A stretch of DNA of 64,000 nt from Acidobacteriota bacterium (GTDB lineage Bacteria; Acidobacteriota; Terriglobia; Terriglobales; Acidobacteriaceae), in assembly GCA_019351975.1 (NCBI GenBank), contig JABBOG010000005.1, positions 1 through 64,000 of the forward strand, in the 5' to 3' direction. The notes beneath the pieces are model-generated. The model did not search any database. It worked only from the letters and a program-made list of their open reading frames with translations, and was not told where the DNA came from. A program made the position numbers and the translations under genes. Of the stretch, positions 45,827-55,934 are shown piece after piece. The stretch's first letter is position 1. Every line of letters starts with the position of its first letter.

Positions 45827-46426
45827 GTGATGCATGCAGGACAAGGAGCGATGGGCAGAATGCCAGGTCCGCAGTGGACAGTGAGCGAGCAGAACGAGTT
45901 CATCGCGGAGGCGATGGAGCGGGATGGGTCGCGCTTACGGAGGTTTATCCGCAGGCGGGTGCTGGATACGGGCGACGCTGAGGATGTGCTGCAGGACGTG
46001 TTTTATGAACTGATTGAGGCGTACCGCCTGATGAAGCCAGCGGAGCAGATGACGGCGTGGCTGTATCGTGTGGCGCGCAACCGGATTACGGATCTGTTTC
46101 GGAGGCAGAAGGCAGCGTCACTGCAGGAGACGGTTTCGGGCGAAGAAGATGCGGCGACGCTGGAGGACCTGCTGCCGTCTTTGGAGGCAGGGCCAGATGC
46201 GGTGTTTGCAAGGAACGTGATGCTGGACGAGTTGGACGAGGCGTTAGAGGATCTGCCGGCAGAGCAGCGCGAGGTGTTTGTCGCCCACGAGATTGTGGGG
46301 CGCAGCTTCAAGGAGTTGGCAGAGGAGACGGGCGTGAGTGTGAATACGCTGCTGTCGCGGAAGAGATATGCGGTATTAGCCCTGCGGAGGCGTTTGCAGG
46401 AGATTCATGAAGATTTAGGAAGATGA
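45827..46426 (+). CDS. ECF-type RNA polymerase sigma factor
   Basis: DAEDVLQDVFYELIEAYRLMKPAEQMTAWLYRVARNRITDLFRRQK...ALEDLPAEQREVFVAHEIVGRSFKELAEETGVSVNTLLSRKRYAVLALR. Start uncertain. Confidence 0.93.
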   Translation: MMHAGQGAMGRMPGPQWTVSEQNEFIAEAMERDGSRLRRFIRRRVLDTGDAEDVLQDVFYELIEAYRLMKPAEQMTAWLYRVARNRITDLFRRQKAASLQETVSGEEDAATLEDLLPSLEAGPDAVFARNVMLDELDEALEDLPAEQREVFVAHEIVGRSFKELAEETGVSVNTLLSRKRYAVLALRRRLQEIHEDLGR

Positions 46427-46791
46427 GGAGAGCGATGAGGAACTTTCGTGTTCTGAAGGCGTTAAAGGTTGTCGTGATCGTCGCGCTGGCGCTGCTGGTG
46501 TTCGGGTTGGTGACAATGCGGCTGTGGAATTGGCTGATGCCGTCGATCTTTGACCTGACGAGGATCACGTTTGCACAGGCGCTGGGCCTGGTGGTGCTGA
46601 GCAAGATTTTATTTGGCGGATTTCATCGCCATGGCGGAGGCGGCGGAAGGGAGTGGAGGCGGCGGATGGAGCAGCGCTGGGCGGAGATGAGTCCGGAGGA
46701 GCGCGAGCGGCTGCGTGGAGGGATGCGCGGGCGCTGGGGATGCAAACCATCAGCGTGCGTTAAGCCGGGCGAAGAGCAAGGATCGATCTAG
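46423..46791 (+). CDS. small membrane protein coupled to the ECF sigma factor
   Basis: ATGA overlap with sigma stop; two hydrophobic stretches, then HRHGGGGGREWRRRMEQRWAEMSPEERERLRGGMRGRW. Confidence 0.7.
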   Translation: MRRAMRNFRVLKALKVVVIVALALLVFGLVTMRLWNWLMPSIFDLTRITFAQALGLVVLSKILFGGFHRHGGGGGREWRRRMEQRWAEMSPEERERLRGGMRGRWGCKPSACVKPGEEQGSI

Positions 46792-46820
46792 CGGAGGGCG
46801 GCGTGCGAGAGGAAAGAAAT

Positions 46821-47039
46821 ATGGGGACGGAGTTCAAGTTTGGGCCGGATGCTGCCGATGATGCAAATAGAGGTACCCGAGGTGAGACATTGCTTCCAAC
46901 TTTGCGTGACAGTACAGCATCAGATCGATTATTCGTACGAATAAGTAACTGTGCAGAAGAGCTTGCAGCGATGTCGCTGCCGCATTTGCTGTACTACGTG
47001 CTGATGGGAGAGGGAGGGTTTACCGATGAGACTGCGTAA
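46821..47039 (+). CDS. short hypothetical ORF downstream of sigma module
   Basis: ATG 46821 with AGGAAAG upstream; 72 aa. Confidence 0.35.
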   Translation: MGTEFKFGPDAADDANRGTRGETLLPTLRDSTASDRLFVRISNCAEELAAMSLPHLLYYVLMGEGGFTDETA

Positions 47040-47118
47040 TCAAACAGCGGACATGCGTCTTGATTGGGGCCATTGGGTCGTGATTTCCCTGGTGGGTCTT
47101 GCGTTTCTGCTGACATAG
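47026..47118 (+). CDS. putative 30-aa small membrane protein (MRLRNQTADMRLDWGHWVVISLVGLAFLLT), not in the ORF track
   Basis: Direct translation; single hydrophobic segment; overlaps end of the preceding ORF. Confidence 0.3.
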   Translation: MRLRNQTADMRLDWGHWVVISLVGLAFLLT

Positions 47119-47175
47119 CTGCGGGATGTACGGGCGGATGCGGCGATGCCCTGACGTTTGCGGGCTGCGCGGACG

Positions 47176-48597
47176 CTACTGCAATTTGGAGATGACGAGA
47201 AGCTGCTCGATCTTGCCATCGGGCTTGAGGTAGACGTCGACGGCGAGACGTGTGCCGTTGGAGAAGCCCACTTTGTAGAGGCCGAAGGTCATGCCGCCGC
47301 GCAGGCTGGTGTGGACAGGCGTAATGGTGGTGATGGCGCCGAGCGGAGCGAGGGTGGATTGGAAGTCAGCGAGGGTGTCGGCGTCGAAGTAGGCGTTGGT
47401 ATCGGCGGTGAAGAGCGAGCGGTCGATCTGGCTGCGCTGGAGGCCGGTGAGGATTGTTTTGAGCTGGGGCGCGAAGGCTGCAATGGTGGCGTCGGCCGTG
47501 GAGGCTCCGGCAGGTACGGGAGGAAAGAGTAGCGGCTCGATGGCGGCGGCAATCTCGGACGCAGCTTCGCTGGCGACCTCGTTGGTGAGGACGACGACTG
47601 CTGCGTGATCGTCGGGATAGACGACGTTCTCTGAGACGTAGCCGCCGACTTCGCCGGAGTGCTCGAATTTAAGCCGGCCGTCCTCGTGGGTGATGAAGAT
47701 CCCCAGGCCATAGTGCGAGTCTTTGCCGTCGGCGAGGATGAAGGGCGTTTCGAACTGCTTGTAACTTTCGGCGGAGAGCAGCGAGTGGTTGATGATACCG
47801 AGGTCCCACTTGAGCAGCGTTGTGGCGGGCATGGCGAGGTCGCCGTCGGCAAAGTACCAGCCGGTGGCTTCGAGCGGGAGAACGCGGGGTGGCGCGAGCG
47901 CGTGCGAGACGTAGCCGGTGACTTCTAGCTTTTCGCGTTGCGTGTAGGTGTTGAAGACGTCGTCGAGGTGCAGCGGAGCGAGGACGCGCTCGTGGATGAA
48001 CTTGTCGAGTGGCTCGCCGGCGACCTTCTGCACGATGAGGCCGAGCAGAACGTAGTTGGTGTTCGAGTACTGCCACTTGGTGCCGGGATCGAAGTCGAGC
48101 GGCTTTTCGGCCCAGATGTTGATGTTGTCGAGCGGGGCGATGGGGTGATACCAGGCTGGGATGAGGTAGTCCTGCGGAGCGAAGTCCTCGTAGCCGGAGG
48201 TCATGGTCATGAGGTTGCGGAGGGTGACCTGGTTGGCGCGAGTGAGTTCGGGAAAGTATTTGGCGACGTGGTCGTCGAGGGAGAGCTTGCCCTGCTGCTG
48301 GAGGAGAAGCGCGGCCTGCGCGGTGAACTGCTTGGAGATCGAGCCGATGGGGTAAGCCATGGAAGCGGTGGCGGGCTTTGGCGGCGTGATGGTGGCGAGT
48401 CCGAAGGCTTGCGCGTAGACGATCTGGCCGTGCTGCACGATGCCGACCGATGCAGAGGGTACGCCGGTGTCGTGGAGGATCTTGTTCGCGAGGGCTGCGA
48501 CTTTGGCGGCGGTTTCTGGCGCGAGCGAAGGTGAGACCTGCTGCGCTGATGCGAAGGTTGCGGCGGCGAGTGTGGCGGCGATGACGATGGTGCGCAT
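47176..48597 (-). CDS. serine hydrolase (class C beta-lactamase/penicillin-binding-protein-like)
   Basis: SISK, YSN and HSG motifs; signal peptide MRTIVIAATLAAATFASAQQ. Confidence 0.93.
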   Translation of the reverse strand: MRTIVIAATLAAATFASAQQVSPSLAPETAAKVAALANKILHDTGVPSASVGIVQHGQIVYAQAFGLATITPPKPATASMAYPIGSISKQFTAQAALLLQQQGKLSLDDHVAKYFPELTRANQVTLRNLMTMTSGYEDFAPQDYLIPAWYHPIAPLDNINIWAEKPLDFDPGTKWQYSNTNYVLLGLIVQKVAGEPLDKFIHERVLAPLHLDDVFNTYTQREKLEVTGYVSHALAPPRVLPLEATGWYFADGDLAMPATTLLKWDLGIINHSLLSAESYKQFETPFILADGKDSHYGLGIFITHEDGRLKFEHSGEVGGYVSENVVYPDDHAAVVVLTNEVASEAASEIAAAIEPLLFPPVPAGASTADATIAAFAPQLKTILTGLQRSQIDRSLFTADTNAYFDADTLADFQSTLAPLGAITTITPVHTSLRGGMTFGLYKVGFSNGTRLAVDVYLKPDGKIEQLLVISKLQ

Positions 48598-48693
48598 GTT
48601 GCGAAAGGATAGCATCTGCAGCATCCCGGGCGTGCGGAAGACAGCCGCGCGCTGGTTGCGCTAGGATGGTCGCATCTATTGTTGGGGTGGCAA

Positions 48694-49935
48694 ATGAAAT
48701 TTGCAGCGGTGATGTGTTTCGGGTTGATGTCGAGCTACTGTGTTGCGCAGAGTATGGGTGCGGGCGGTGATTCCGGGCATTGGGTAGGGACGTGGGCTAC
48801 GTCGCAGCAGGCGGTCGATCCGCCGAATCAGCCGGGCGTCGCGGATGCGTTGCTGACGGACACGACCGTGCGACAGGTGGTACATGTGTCGCTGGGCGGA
48901 GATGAACTGCGCCTGGAGATTTCGAATACGTTCGGAAGCAAGCCGCTGACTCTGGATGCGGTGCATCTGGCGCTGCCTGCGGGCGGCGCTCCGAACAGCG
49001 CGATTGATCCTGCAACGGACCACGCTGTCACGTTCGCGGGCGAAAACTCGGTCACGATACCCGCCGGAGCGGTGTACTTCTCCGATCCTGTGGCGATGAG
49101 CGTACCCGCCGTGGGGAATGTGACGATCAGCTTCCATATGCCGGAGGCACCGGTTGGGCAGACCGCGCACCCGGGGTCGCGAACGAACTCCTGGCTACTC
49201 CATGGAGAGCACTCCGGCGAGGCTGATCTGAAGGGAGCCACCAAGATTGAACGCTGGTTCCAGATTGCGTCGATCGATGTGGCTGCACCGAAGAAGGCGC
49301 GTGCTGTGGTCGCGTTTGGCGATTCGATTACGGATGGTCACGCGTCCACCACGGACGGGAATGACCGCTGGCCGGATGTGCTGGCGCGCAGGCTGCACGA
49401 TGCGAAGATGCCAGTGGGTGTGCTCAACGAGGGCATCGGCGGAAATCATCTGCTAACCGATGGGTTGGGGGAGAATGCGCTGGCGCGCATGGATCGCGAT
49501 GTACTGGCGCAGAACGGTGTGAAGTACGTGATGCTGTTTGAGGGCATCAACGATGTGGGGATGCTGGCGCGTAGAAAGACCGGAACACCGGAGCAACACA
49601 AAGCGCTGGTGGCGAAGATGATCGCAGCAGATGAGCAGATCGTCTTCCGGGCACACGCGCACGGGCTGAAGGTGATCGGATGCACCATCACCCCGTTCGT
49701 GGGGTCGGACTACTATGCACCTACGGCCGCAGATGAAGCCGTCAGGGTTGCGGTGAATGACTGGATCCGCGAGCCGGGTCACTTCGATGCTGTTGTGGAC
49801 TTCGACAAAGTCGTGCGCAATCCGGCGGACCCCTCGCGACTGCTGCCGGCGGATGACAGCGGCGATCACCTCCATCCTGGGCCAAAGGGCTACGAAGCGA
49901 TGGGCGACGCGATTCCGCTGGCCTTGTTTCGGTGA
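48694..49935 (+). CDS. SGNH/GDSL family hydrolase
   Basis: VVAFGDSITDGHASTTDGNDRWPDVLARRL...LNEGIGGNHLL...MLFEGINDVG...DHLHPGPKGYEAMGDAI. Confidence 0.93.
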   Translation: MKFAAVMCFGLMSSYCVAQSMGAGGDSGHWVGTWATSQQAVDPPNQPGVADALLTDTTVRQVVHVSLGGDELRLEISNTFGSKPLTLDAVHLALPAGGAPNSAIDPATDHAVTFAGENSVTIPAGAVYFSDPVAMSVPAVGNVTISFHMPEAPVGQTAHPGSRTNSWLLHGEHSGEADLKGATKIERWFQIASIDVAAPKKARAVVAFGDSITDGHASTTDGNDRWPDVLARRLHDAKMPVGVLNEGIGGNHLLTDGLGENALARMDRDVLAQNGVKYVMLFEGINDVGMLARRKTGTPEQHKALVAKMIAADEQIVFRAHAHGLKVIGCTITPFVGSDYYAPTAADEAVRVAVNDWIREPGHFDAVVDFDKVVRNPADPSRLLPADDSGDHLHPGPKGYEAMGDAIPLALFR

Positions 49936-49949
49936 GGTAATTCTTGTGG

Positions 49950-49988
49950 CAAACGAAATGGCCGCCAAACTGGCGGCCATTTCGTTTG
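49950..49988. terminator. perfect 18-bp inverted repeat, bidirectional terminator
   Basis: CAAACGAAATGGCCGCCA-aac-TGGCGGCCATTTCGTTTG between convergent SGNH hydrolase gene and infB. Confidence 0.85.
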
Positions 49989-50002
49989 GAAGGATGGATC
50001 GG

Positions 50003-53000
50003 TTATACGCTGGCGGCCTCTGCTTCGTTTTTGGCAGTATCGGCTGCGGCGCGGGCCACTTCGTTTTCACGGTCCTTGGCTTCCTTGAGAGCAGCGACAT
50101 CGCGCTCTTTTTTGGCCTCGGCTGAGTTGCGGCCGAGTTCATCGGCCATCTTCTCCGTTGTGAAGGCTTCGATGACATCGCCTGCTTTGATGTCCTTGAA
50201 GCCGGCGAGGTCGATACCGCACTCGACACCCTGACGGACTTCGCTGACGTCGTCCTTGAAGCGCTTGAGTGAGGCGATCTTGCCCTTCCAGACCTCGACG
50301 CCGTCGCGCGTGACGCGCACCTGATTCTCGCGCTTGATAAGTCCGTCGAGCACCTGGCAACCGGCGATCTGGCCGACCTTGGTGATCTTGAAGACGTTGA
50401 GCACGGTGGCGCGACCAGCGTAGTTCTCCTTGAAGACCGGCTCGAGAAGGCCGTACATGGCCTTCGTGATCTGGTCCTGGAGCTCGTAGATGATCGAGTG
50501 GAGACGGATCTCGACGTTTTCGCGCTCGGAGACCTCGGTGGCTTTGCGGTCGGGCCGAACGTTGAAGCCGATGACGACTGCGTTCGATGCGGATGCAAGG
50601 AGGATGTCGGACTCGGTTATGGCACCGACGCCGGAGTGGAGCACCTTGACGCGAACCTTCTCGGTAGACATGCGCTGGAGCGAGTCGGCGAGAACTTCGA
50701 CCGATCCCTGCACGTCGCCCTTGAGGATGAGGTTGAGGTCTTTGACGCCAGCCTGCTTGATCTGCTCGGCGAGGCCTTCGAGCGAGACGCGCGAGGACTT
50801 GGCGAGCTGGGCTTCGCGCTCCTTCATCTTGCGATACTGCGCGATGCCCTTGGCCTTGTCGCGGTCGGCCATGACGAGGAAGGTGTCGCCAGCGTCGGGG
50901 ATCGATTCGAGGCCAAGAATCTCGACGGGTGTCGAGGGACCGGCTTCCTTGATCTCCTGTCCGCGATCGTTGAACATGGCGCGGACTTTACCGAAGGTGT
51001 TGCCGACGATGTAGCTGTCACCGGTGCGGAGGGTTCCGTTCTGCACCAGGATGCTGGCGACAGCGCCGCGACCGCGGTCGAGCTTGGCTTCGATGACCGT
51101 ACCGACTGCGGGACGCTCGGGCGTAGCCTTCTGCTCATTGACGTCTGCGACGAGGCAGATCATCTCCTCGAGCTGGTCGAGGTTGAGGCGCTTCTTGGCT
51201 GAGACTTCGACGAACTCGGTGTCTCCGCCCATCGATGTAGCCTGTACGCCGCGCGCGGCGAGCTGGTTCATGACACGGCTGGGATCGGCCTCGGGCTTGT
51301 CGATCTTGTTGACGGCAACGATGATGGGAACCTTCGCTGCGCGGGCGTGATCGATGGCTTCGAGGGTCTGCGGCATGACGCCGTCGTCGGCTGCAACAAC
51401 GATGACAACAATGTCGGTGATCTTCGCACCGCGAGCACGCATGCGGGTGAAGGCCTCGTGACCGGGGGTGTCGAGGAAGACGATCTCGCGACCGAACGCG
51501 GGAGAATCTGGCTTAGTGACGTGCACTTTGTACGCACCGATGTGCTGGGTGATGCCGCCGGCTTCGCCACCTGCGACGTCGGTGGAACGGATGGCGTCGA
51601 GCAGCGATGTTTTACCGTGATCGACGTGCCCCATGATGGTGACGACGGGAGCGCGGACGACTTCGACGAGACCCGTGGTGTCTTCGAGAAGACCTTCGAT
51701 GGCCTCGTTTTCAAGCTGCTCTTCGACCGAGATGACGGTTGCATCGGCGCCGAACTGGCGGGCGACGTCCTTGACGAGTTCACCGTCGAGCGACTGGTTG
51801 ACGGTGACCATGACGCCGCGCATGAGGAGGGTGGCGATGAGATCTTTACCGCGGACATCCAGCTTCTCGGCGAGGTCCTTTACCGAGATACCTTCAGTGA
51901 CGGTGATCGACTTGGTGATGGGGACCTCACCCATCGGAATCTGAGCGGCACCGGCGCGGGGTGTGTAGCCTTTGAGGGCTACTTCCTTGTTCTTCTCATA
52001 ACGCGGTGCACCGCGGCCGCGCTGTCCTGGGCGAGCCGGACGCGCTGGGGCAGCGGCTTCGGTTGGCGGCAGGAGACCGCCGCCTGGGGAGGCGGGTCCT
52101 GGACGCGCGCCAAAGCCGGGGCGACCTGCTCCGAAGCCGGGACGTGGAGCGAAACCGGGTGCGCCGGGACCGCCTGTGCCTGTCGGGAAGGTGCGCGTCG
52201 GGTGCATGGGGCGTCGTGCACCTGGTGGAAGCGGGCGGGATCCGGGACCGCTGGGAGCATTGCCACCGGGGCCGCCGGGACCGCCCTGATAGCCGGGACG
52301 CGGACGCTGAAAGATGGGTGTGCGAGGGCTGCCCGGAGGCGGTGGGGGAGCCACATACGAAGGCCGGGGGCCGGTTTGCGGCATGACGACGCGCCGCGGT
52401 GGTGTAACCGGCGCCGAAGGAGCCGGTGGCGCAGCCGCAACGGGCTGGGATGCTGGCTGTTCGGGCTCCGGCGTTGGCGGCGGTGCAGAAACTGCAACCG
52501 GAGTTGGCGCTGTGGCGGCCGGAGGCGCGGGAAGGTTCGCGGGATTTACGGCGACGGGTGCTTGCGGCGGGGTCGATGCAACGGCAGGCGCAGGGGCGAC
52601 GACTGGTGGACGCGTCCCTACAGGAGCTGCAGCAGGCCGAGGCGTGTTGACGGGGGAGACGATATACGTGGACGCAGCTGGACGCGGGATGGGAACGATG
52701 CGTCGTGGCGCTGGCGCTGCGGGAGCAGGAACGGGGCTGCTCGGCGAGGGCGCGGCCGGCGCGGTTGCCACGACGTGCGGAGGTGCAGACACGCTGGGTG
52801 CCTGTAGACTCGGCGTCGCGGGCCGCACAGCCACAGGAGGTCTGTTGGCCGGAGGTGCGACGGTAACGGCAGGCCGTGGCGGCGGAGCGGAACGAGCTGC
52901 ATTCTCTGCTTGTTTCCGCTCCAGAATAGCCTTGAGCGCATCTCCGGGCTTGGAGACGTGCGAGAGATCGAACTTAGGCCTGATCTCCGTCGATCCAGAG

Positions 53001-53182
53001 CGGGGCGCGGCGCTGCGGACGCCGCGATTGAAGTAGCCGCGCACCTTCTCCGCTTCATCCTCTTCGATGGAGCTGGAGTGCGTCTTTTTCTCGGTGACGC
53101 CGACCGCTGTCAAGGCGTCCAGGATGGACCTGCTCTTGACTTCCAACTCACGTGCAAGATCGTTGATGCGAACTTTGCTCAT
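50003..53182 (-). CDS. infB: translation initiation factor IF-2
   Basis: [66 protein letters not shown]; long Pro/Ala-rich linker. Confidence 0.98.
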   Translation of the reverse strand: MSKVRINDLARELEVKSRSILDALTAVGVTEKKTHSSSIEEDEAEKVRGYFNRGVRSAAPRSGSTEIRPKFDLSHVSKPGDALKAILERKQAENAARSAPPPRPAVTVAPPANRPPVAVRPATPSLQAPSVSAPPHVVATAPAAPSPSSPVPAPAAPAPRRIVPIPRPAASTYIVSPVNTPRPAAAPVGTRPPVVAPAPAVASTPPQAPVAVNPANLPAPPAATAPTPVAVSAPPPTPEPEQPASQPVAAAPPAPSAPVTPPRRVVMPQTGPRPSYVAPPPPPGSPRTPIFQRPRPGYQGGPGGPGGNAPSGPGSRPLPPGARRPMHPTRTFPTGTGGPGAPGFAPRPGFGAGRPGFGARPGPASPGGGLLPPTEAAAPARPARPGQRGRGAPRYEKNKEVALKGYTPRAGAAQIPMGEVPITKSITVTEGISVKDLAEKLDVRGKDLIATLLMRGVMVTVNQSLDGELVKDVARQFGADATVISVEEQLENEAIEGLLEDTTGLVEVVRAPVVTIMGHVDHGKTSLLDAIRSTDVAGGEAGGITQHIGAYKVHVTKPDSPAFGREIVFLDTPGHEAFTRMRARGAKITDIVVIVVAADDGVMPQTLEAIDHARAAKVPIIVAVNKIDKPEADPSRVMNQLAARGVQATSMGGDTEFVEVSAKKRLNLDQLEEMICLVADVNEQKATPERPAVGTVIEAKLDRGRGAVASILVQNGTLRTGDSYIVGNTFGKVRAMFNDRGQEIKEAGPSTPVEILGLESIPDAGDTFLVMADRDKAKGIAQYRKMKEREAQLAKSSRVSLEGLAEQIKQAGVKDLNLILKGDVQGSVEVLADSLQRMSTEKVRVKVLHSGVGAITESDILLASASNAVVIGFNVRPDRKATEVSERENVEIRLHSIIYELQDQITKAMYGLLEPVFKENYAGRATVLNVFKITKVGQIAGCQVLDGLIKRENQVRVTRDGVEVWKGKIASLKRFKDDVSEVRQGVECGIDLAGFKDIKAGDVIEAFTTEKMADELGRNSAEAKKERDVAALKEAKDRENEVARAAADTAKNEAEAASV

Positions 53183-53364
53183 CAAATCCTTTTCAATCGC
53201 TGGTTATCAGGGCCAGCCCCTTGTTCAATCCACTGCGTACTTAGCTGTTCATATCAGCCTCAATCGAAGTAGGAGTTCGTTCAAAGGTATTATCCTCTGA
53301 AACTGTTAAGTTTTCAGCCGATTGGCTGGGATTTCTCGATACACTGCTGCAAAACTGATGCAGA

Positions 53365-55002
53365 TCAACCACGATCTGACCTGTCGCTGTCGATACCTTC
53401 GTCAGAAAATTCCTGGGCCTGATCGACAAGTTCGTCGACGGTGTCGTTATCGAGTTCGATCCCGGCCTCGCGAGCGTCGTTGGCGTCGTTGGCATCGCTG
53501 TCGGAAAGTGCGTCTTCGGCGGCGGCGATGTCTTCGGTTGAAAATTCGCTGATCTCTTCGGCGGAGCCGGCATCTGCAGCCTGATTTGCCAGGATTTCTT
53601 CGGGCGTGTTTGTCATGGAATGCACCTCATCTCCAGCAACATCGGATGCAGCCGCAGCGGCGATGGCTTCTTCACCCTTGAGCAAAACCGGTTCGGTGGG
53701 CGCGGAGGCGGGGCGAGCTTCGCCTTCTTCGTACTGGCCGAAGTAATGGCGGACGGCGACGGCGATCTTCTCGACGGTTTTTTCGCCGATGCCTGGAATC
53801 TCGCTGAGCTCCTCGGCAGTCATGTCGGCGAGCGACTCGACGGTGGTGATGCCAGCGGCGATGAGCTTCTCCATGACAGCGTCGCCGAGCTCGACAACCT
53901 GCTCGATGGGGGTGGAGGGTCCGCCGCCCATGGCCTGCATCTGCTGCTCGACCTCCTGGCGCTTCTCCTCTTCGCTCTTGATGTCAATCTTCCACTGAAG
54001 GAGCTTGGCTGCCAGGCGAACGTTCTGGCCTTTCTTGCCGATGGCAAGCGATAGCTGGGTGTCGTCGACGATGACTTCGAGCTGCTTTTCGGCGAGATCT
54101 GTGATGCTGACACGGGAGACCTTGGCGGGCTGCAGGGCTTTCTCGGCGAAGGTGGTGATCTCGTCGGAGTACTCGATGATGTCGATCTTTTCGCCGCGCA
54201 GCTCGCGGATGATGGACTGCACGCGCATGCCCTTCATACCGACGCAGGCGCCGACGGGATCGACGTCCTTGTCGCGGCTCATGACGGCGATCTTGCTGCG
54301 CTCGCCGGCTTCGCGGGCGATGGCGCGGATGGTGACGGTGCCGTCGTAGATCTCGGGAACTTCGGACTGGAAGAGCGACTGGACCAGCGCGGGAGCGGCG
54401 CGGGAGACGATCACCTGCGGGCCCTTGGCGGCGCGGTCGACGCGCAGCAGCACCACGCGAATGCGCTCGCCGACGGCAAACTGCTCCAGGCGGGACTGCT
54501 CGCGCTTGGGCATGCGAGCTTCGGTCTTGCCGAGGTCGAAGATGACGTCCATGGGCTCCAGGCGCTTGACGGTCGCGGTGAGGATTTCGCCGGCGCGGGT
54601 GCCGTACTCGTTGAAGACCGTGTCGCGCTCGGCCTCGCGGACCTTCTGGAAGATAACCTGCTTGGCCATCTGGGCGGCGATGCGTCCGAGCGGCGTGGTG
54701 TCTTTGTAGAAGCGCAGTTCGCCGCCGACTTCAACCTCGGGGGCGAGTTCGCGGGCCTGCTCCAGGGTGAGCTGGTTGTCGGGGTCTTCGATAAGTTCAG
54801 GCGTCTCGACGACAGTTTTGTAGACATAGGCGCGTATCTCGCCGGTCTCACGGTCCATCTCGCCGCGCATATTTTCGACTGTCTTGTAGTACTTGCGGGT
54901 CGCGAGGGCGATTGCGTCTTCGACGGCACTCACAACGATCTGTGGATCAATGCCCTTCTCGCGGCCCAAAATCTCAATCGACTGATACAGGGGACTTGCC
55001 AT
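53365..55002 (-). CDS. nusA: transcription termination/antitermination protein NusA
   Basis: S1/KH motifs (DPVGACVGMKGMRVQSIIRELRGEKIDIIEYS), IGKKGQNVRLAAKLL, HhH region, acidic C-terminal tail. Confidence 0.97.
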   Translation of the reverse strand: MASPLYQSIEILGREKGIDPQIVVSAVEDAIALATRKYYKTVENMRGEMDRETGEIRAYVYKTVVETPELIEDPDNQLTLEQARELAPEVEVGGELRFYKDTTPLGRIAAQMAKQVIFQKVREAERDTVFNEYGTRAGEILTATVKRLEPMDVIFDLGKTEARMPKREQSRLEQFAVGERIRVVLLRVDRAAKGPQVIVSRAAPALVQSLFQSEVPEIYDGTVTIRAIAREAGERSKIAVMSRDKDVDPVGACVGMKGMRVQSIIRELRGEKIDIIEYSDEITTFAEKALQPAKVSRVSITDLAEKQLEVIVDDTQLSLAIGKKGQNVRLAAKLLQWKIDIKSEEEKRQEVEQQMQAMGGGPSTPIEQVVELGDAVMEKLIAAGITTVESLADMTAEELSEIPGIGEKTVEKIAVAVRHYFGQYEEGEARPASAPTEPVLLKGEEAIAAAAASDVAGDEVHSMTNTPEEILANQAADAGSAEEISEFSTEDIAAAEDALSDSDANDANDAREAGIELDNDTVDELVDQAQEFSDEGIDSDRSDRG

Positions 55003-55086
55003 CTCGTCTCACTCTTTTCAACCGGCGATGTTCGGCGCCAGTGGTTCTCATGCTGTTGCGTATGAATCTTTCTGATGCGGTGTGGG

Positions 55087-55668
55087 CTAAATTTCTGCCA
55101 CAAGACTTGCTTTTTCGACGTTCTCCAGCGGAATTGCGACGGTTTGCACGGAGAGCGTCTTTTTTGCCTTTCCCTTCTGCTTTACGGCAGAGAGATCCAG
55201 CGTGATGGTCTTACCATCAAAGGACGCCAGTCTTCCGGTGAAGTGGCGATTGCTCTCGATGGCCGTAAATGTCTGAATTTTGGCCAGACTGCCTTTGAAA
55301 CGCTCGTAATCGGACGGCTTGAGCAGCTTGCGTTCGAGCCCTGGCGAGCTAACCTCCAGCGTGTACTCCGCGCCGGGGATCAGATCTTCGACGTCCAGCA
55401 CGGTGCCGAAGTCGCTGGCGAAGATGGCGCAATCTTCGTGGGTAACACCCGAGAGCGTCTCGACGGGGACGCCTTTGGGGAGTCCAGCTGCTTCATTGGA
55501 TGCAGCGTCGGCGGCGAGTTGAGCGCGTGCCGCCGCATCCTTTTCGAGGAAGACGCGGAGGATGCGGTGTTTTGCACCGCCTGTGAACTCGAGATCGACG
55601 ACATCGAGGTGGTGCGAGGCCGCGACGCGGTCGGCTGTAGCGCGGATTGTCTCGATCTGTAGGGCCAT
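55087..55668 (-). CDS. rimP: ribosome maturation factor RimP
   Basis: MALQIETIRATADRVAASHHLDVVDLEF...LRVFLEKD...LIPGAEYTLEVSSPGLERKLLKPSDYERFKG; adjacent to nusA. Confidence 0.92.
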   Translation of the reverse strand: MALQIETIRATADRVAASHHLDVVDLEFTGGAKHRILRVFLEKDAAARAQLAADAASNEAAGLPKGVPVETLSGVTHEDCAIFASDFGTVLDVEDLIPGAEYTLEVSSPGLERKLLKPSDYERFKGSLAKIQTFTAIESNRHFTGRLASFDGKTITLDLSAVKQKGKAKKTLSVQTVAIPLENVEKASLVAEI

Positions 55669-55934
55669 AGCAAAAAACATGAAACAAAGGCTGAATGAGG
55701 CGGGCATATGGGATCGCCGCTCAAACGGTATTTGAAGCAAACAAAAAGTGGGCTCTCGCCCACTCCTCTCTTCCGCCACTGCCGGTATGCGCACGGCGAC
55801 TGACCGTTTGCGAAACGGCTGCGTTCAGCGGCAGAACAAATTCGTCTGCTTGAACGATGTTAGGCCAACTGGAACGAAAGTTCAACCCTGCGGTGGGGTT
55901 GCAATCGGCGCAGGCGGTGCAACAATAGAGAAGT

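Noticed and set aside
51347-52807. 486-aa plus-strand ORF
   Set aside because: Antisense to infB; composition switches abruptly from acidic to Arg/Trp/Gly-rich, not protein-like.
52020-52960. Pro/Ala/Gly-rich repetitive region in infB as a mobile or recombination repeat
   Set aside because: In-frame unstructured linker between IF-2 N-terminal and G domains; such linkers are expected in IF-2 of high-GC bacteria.
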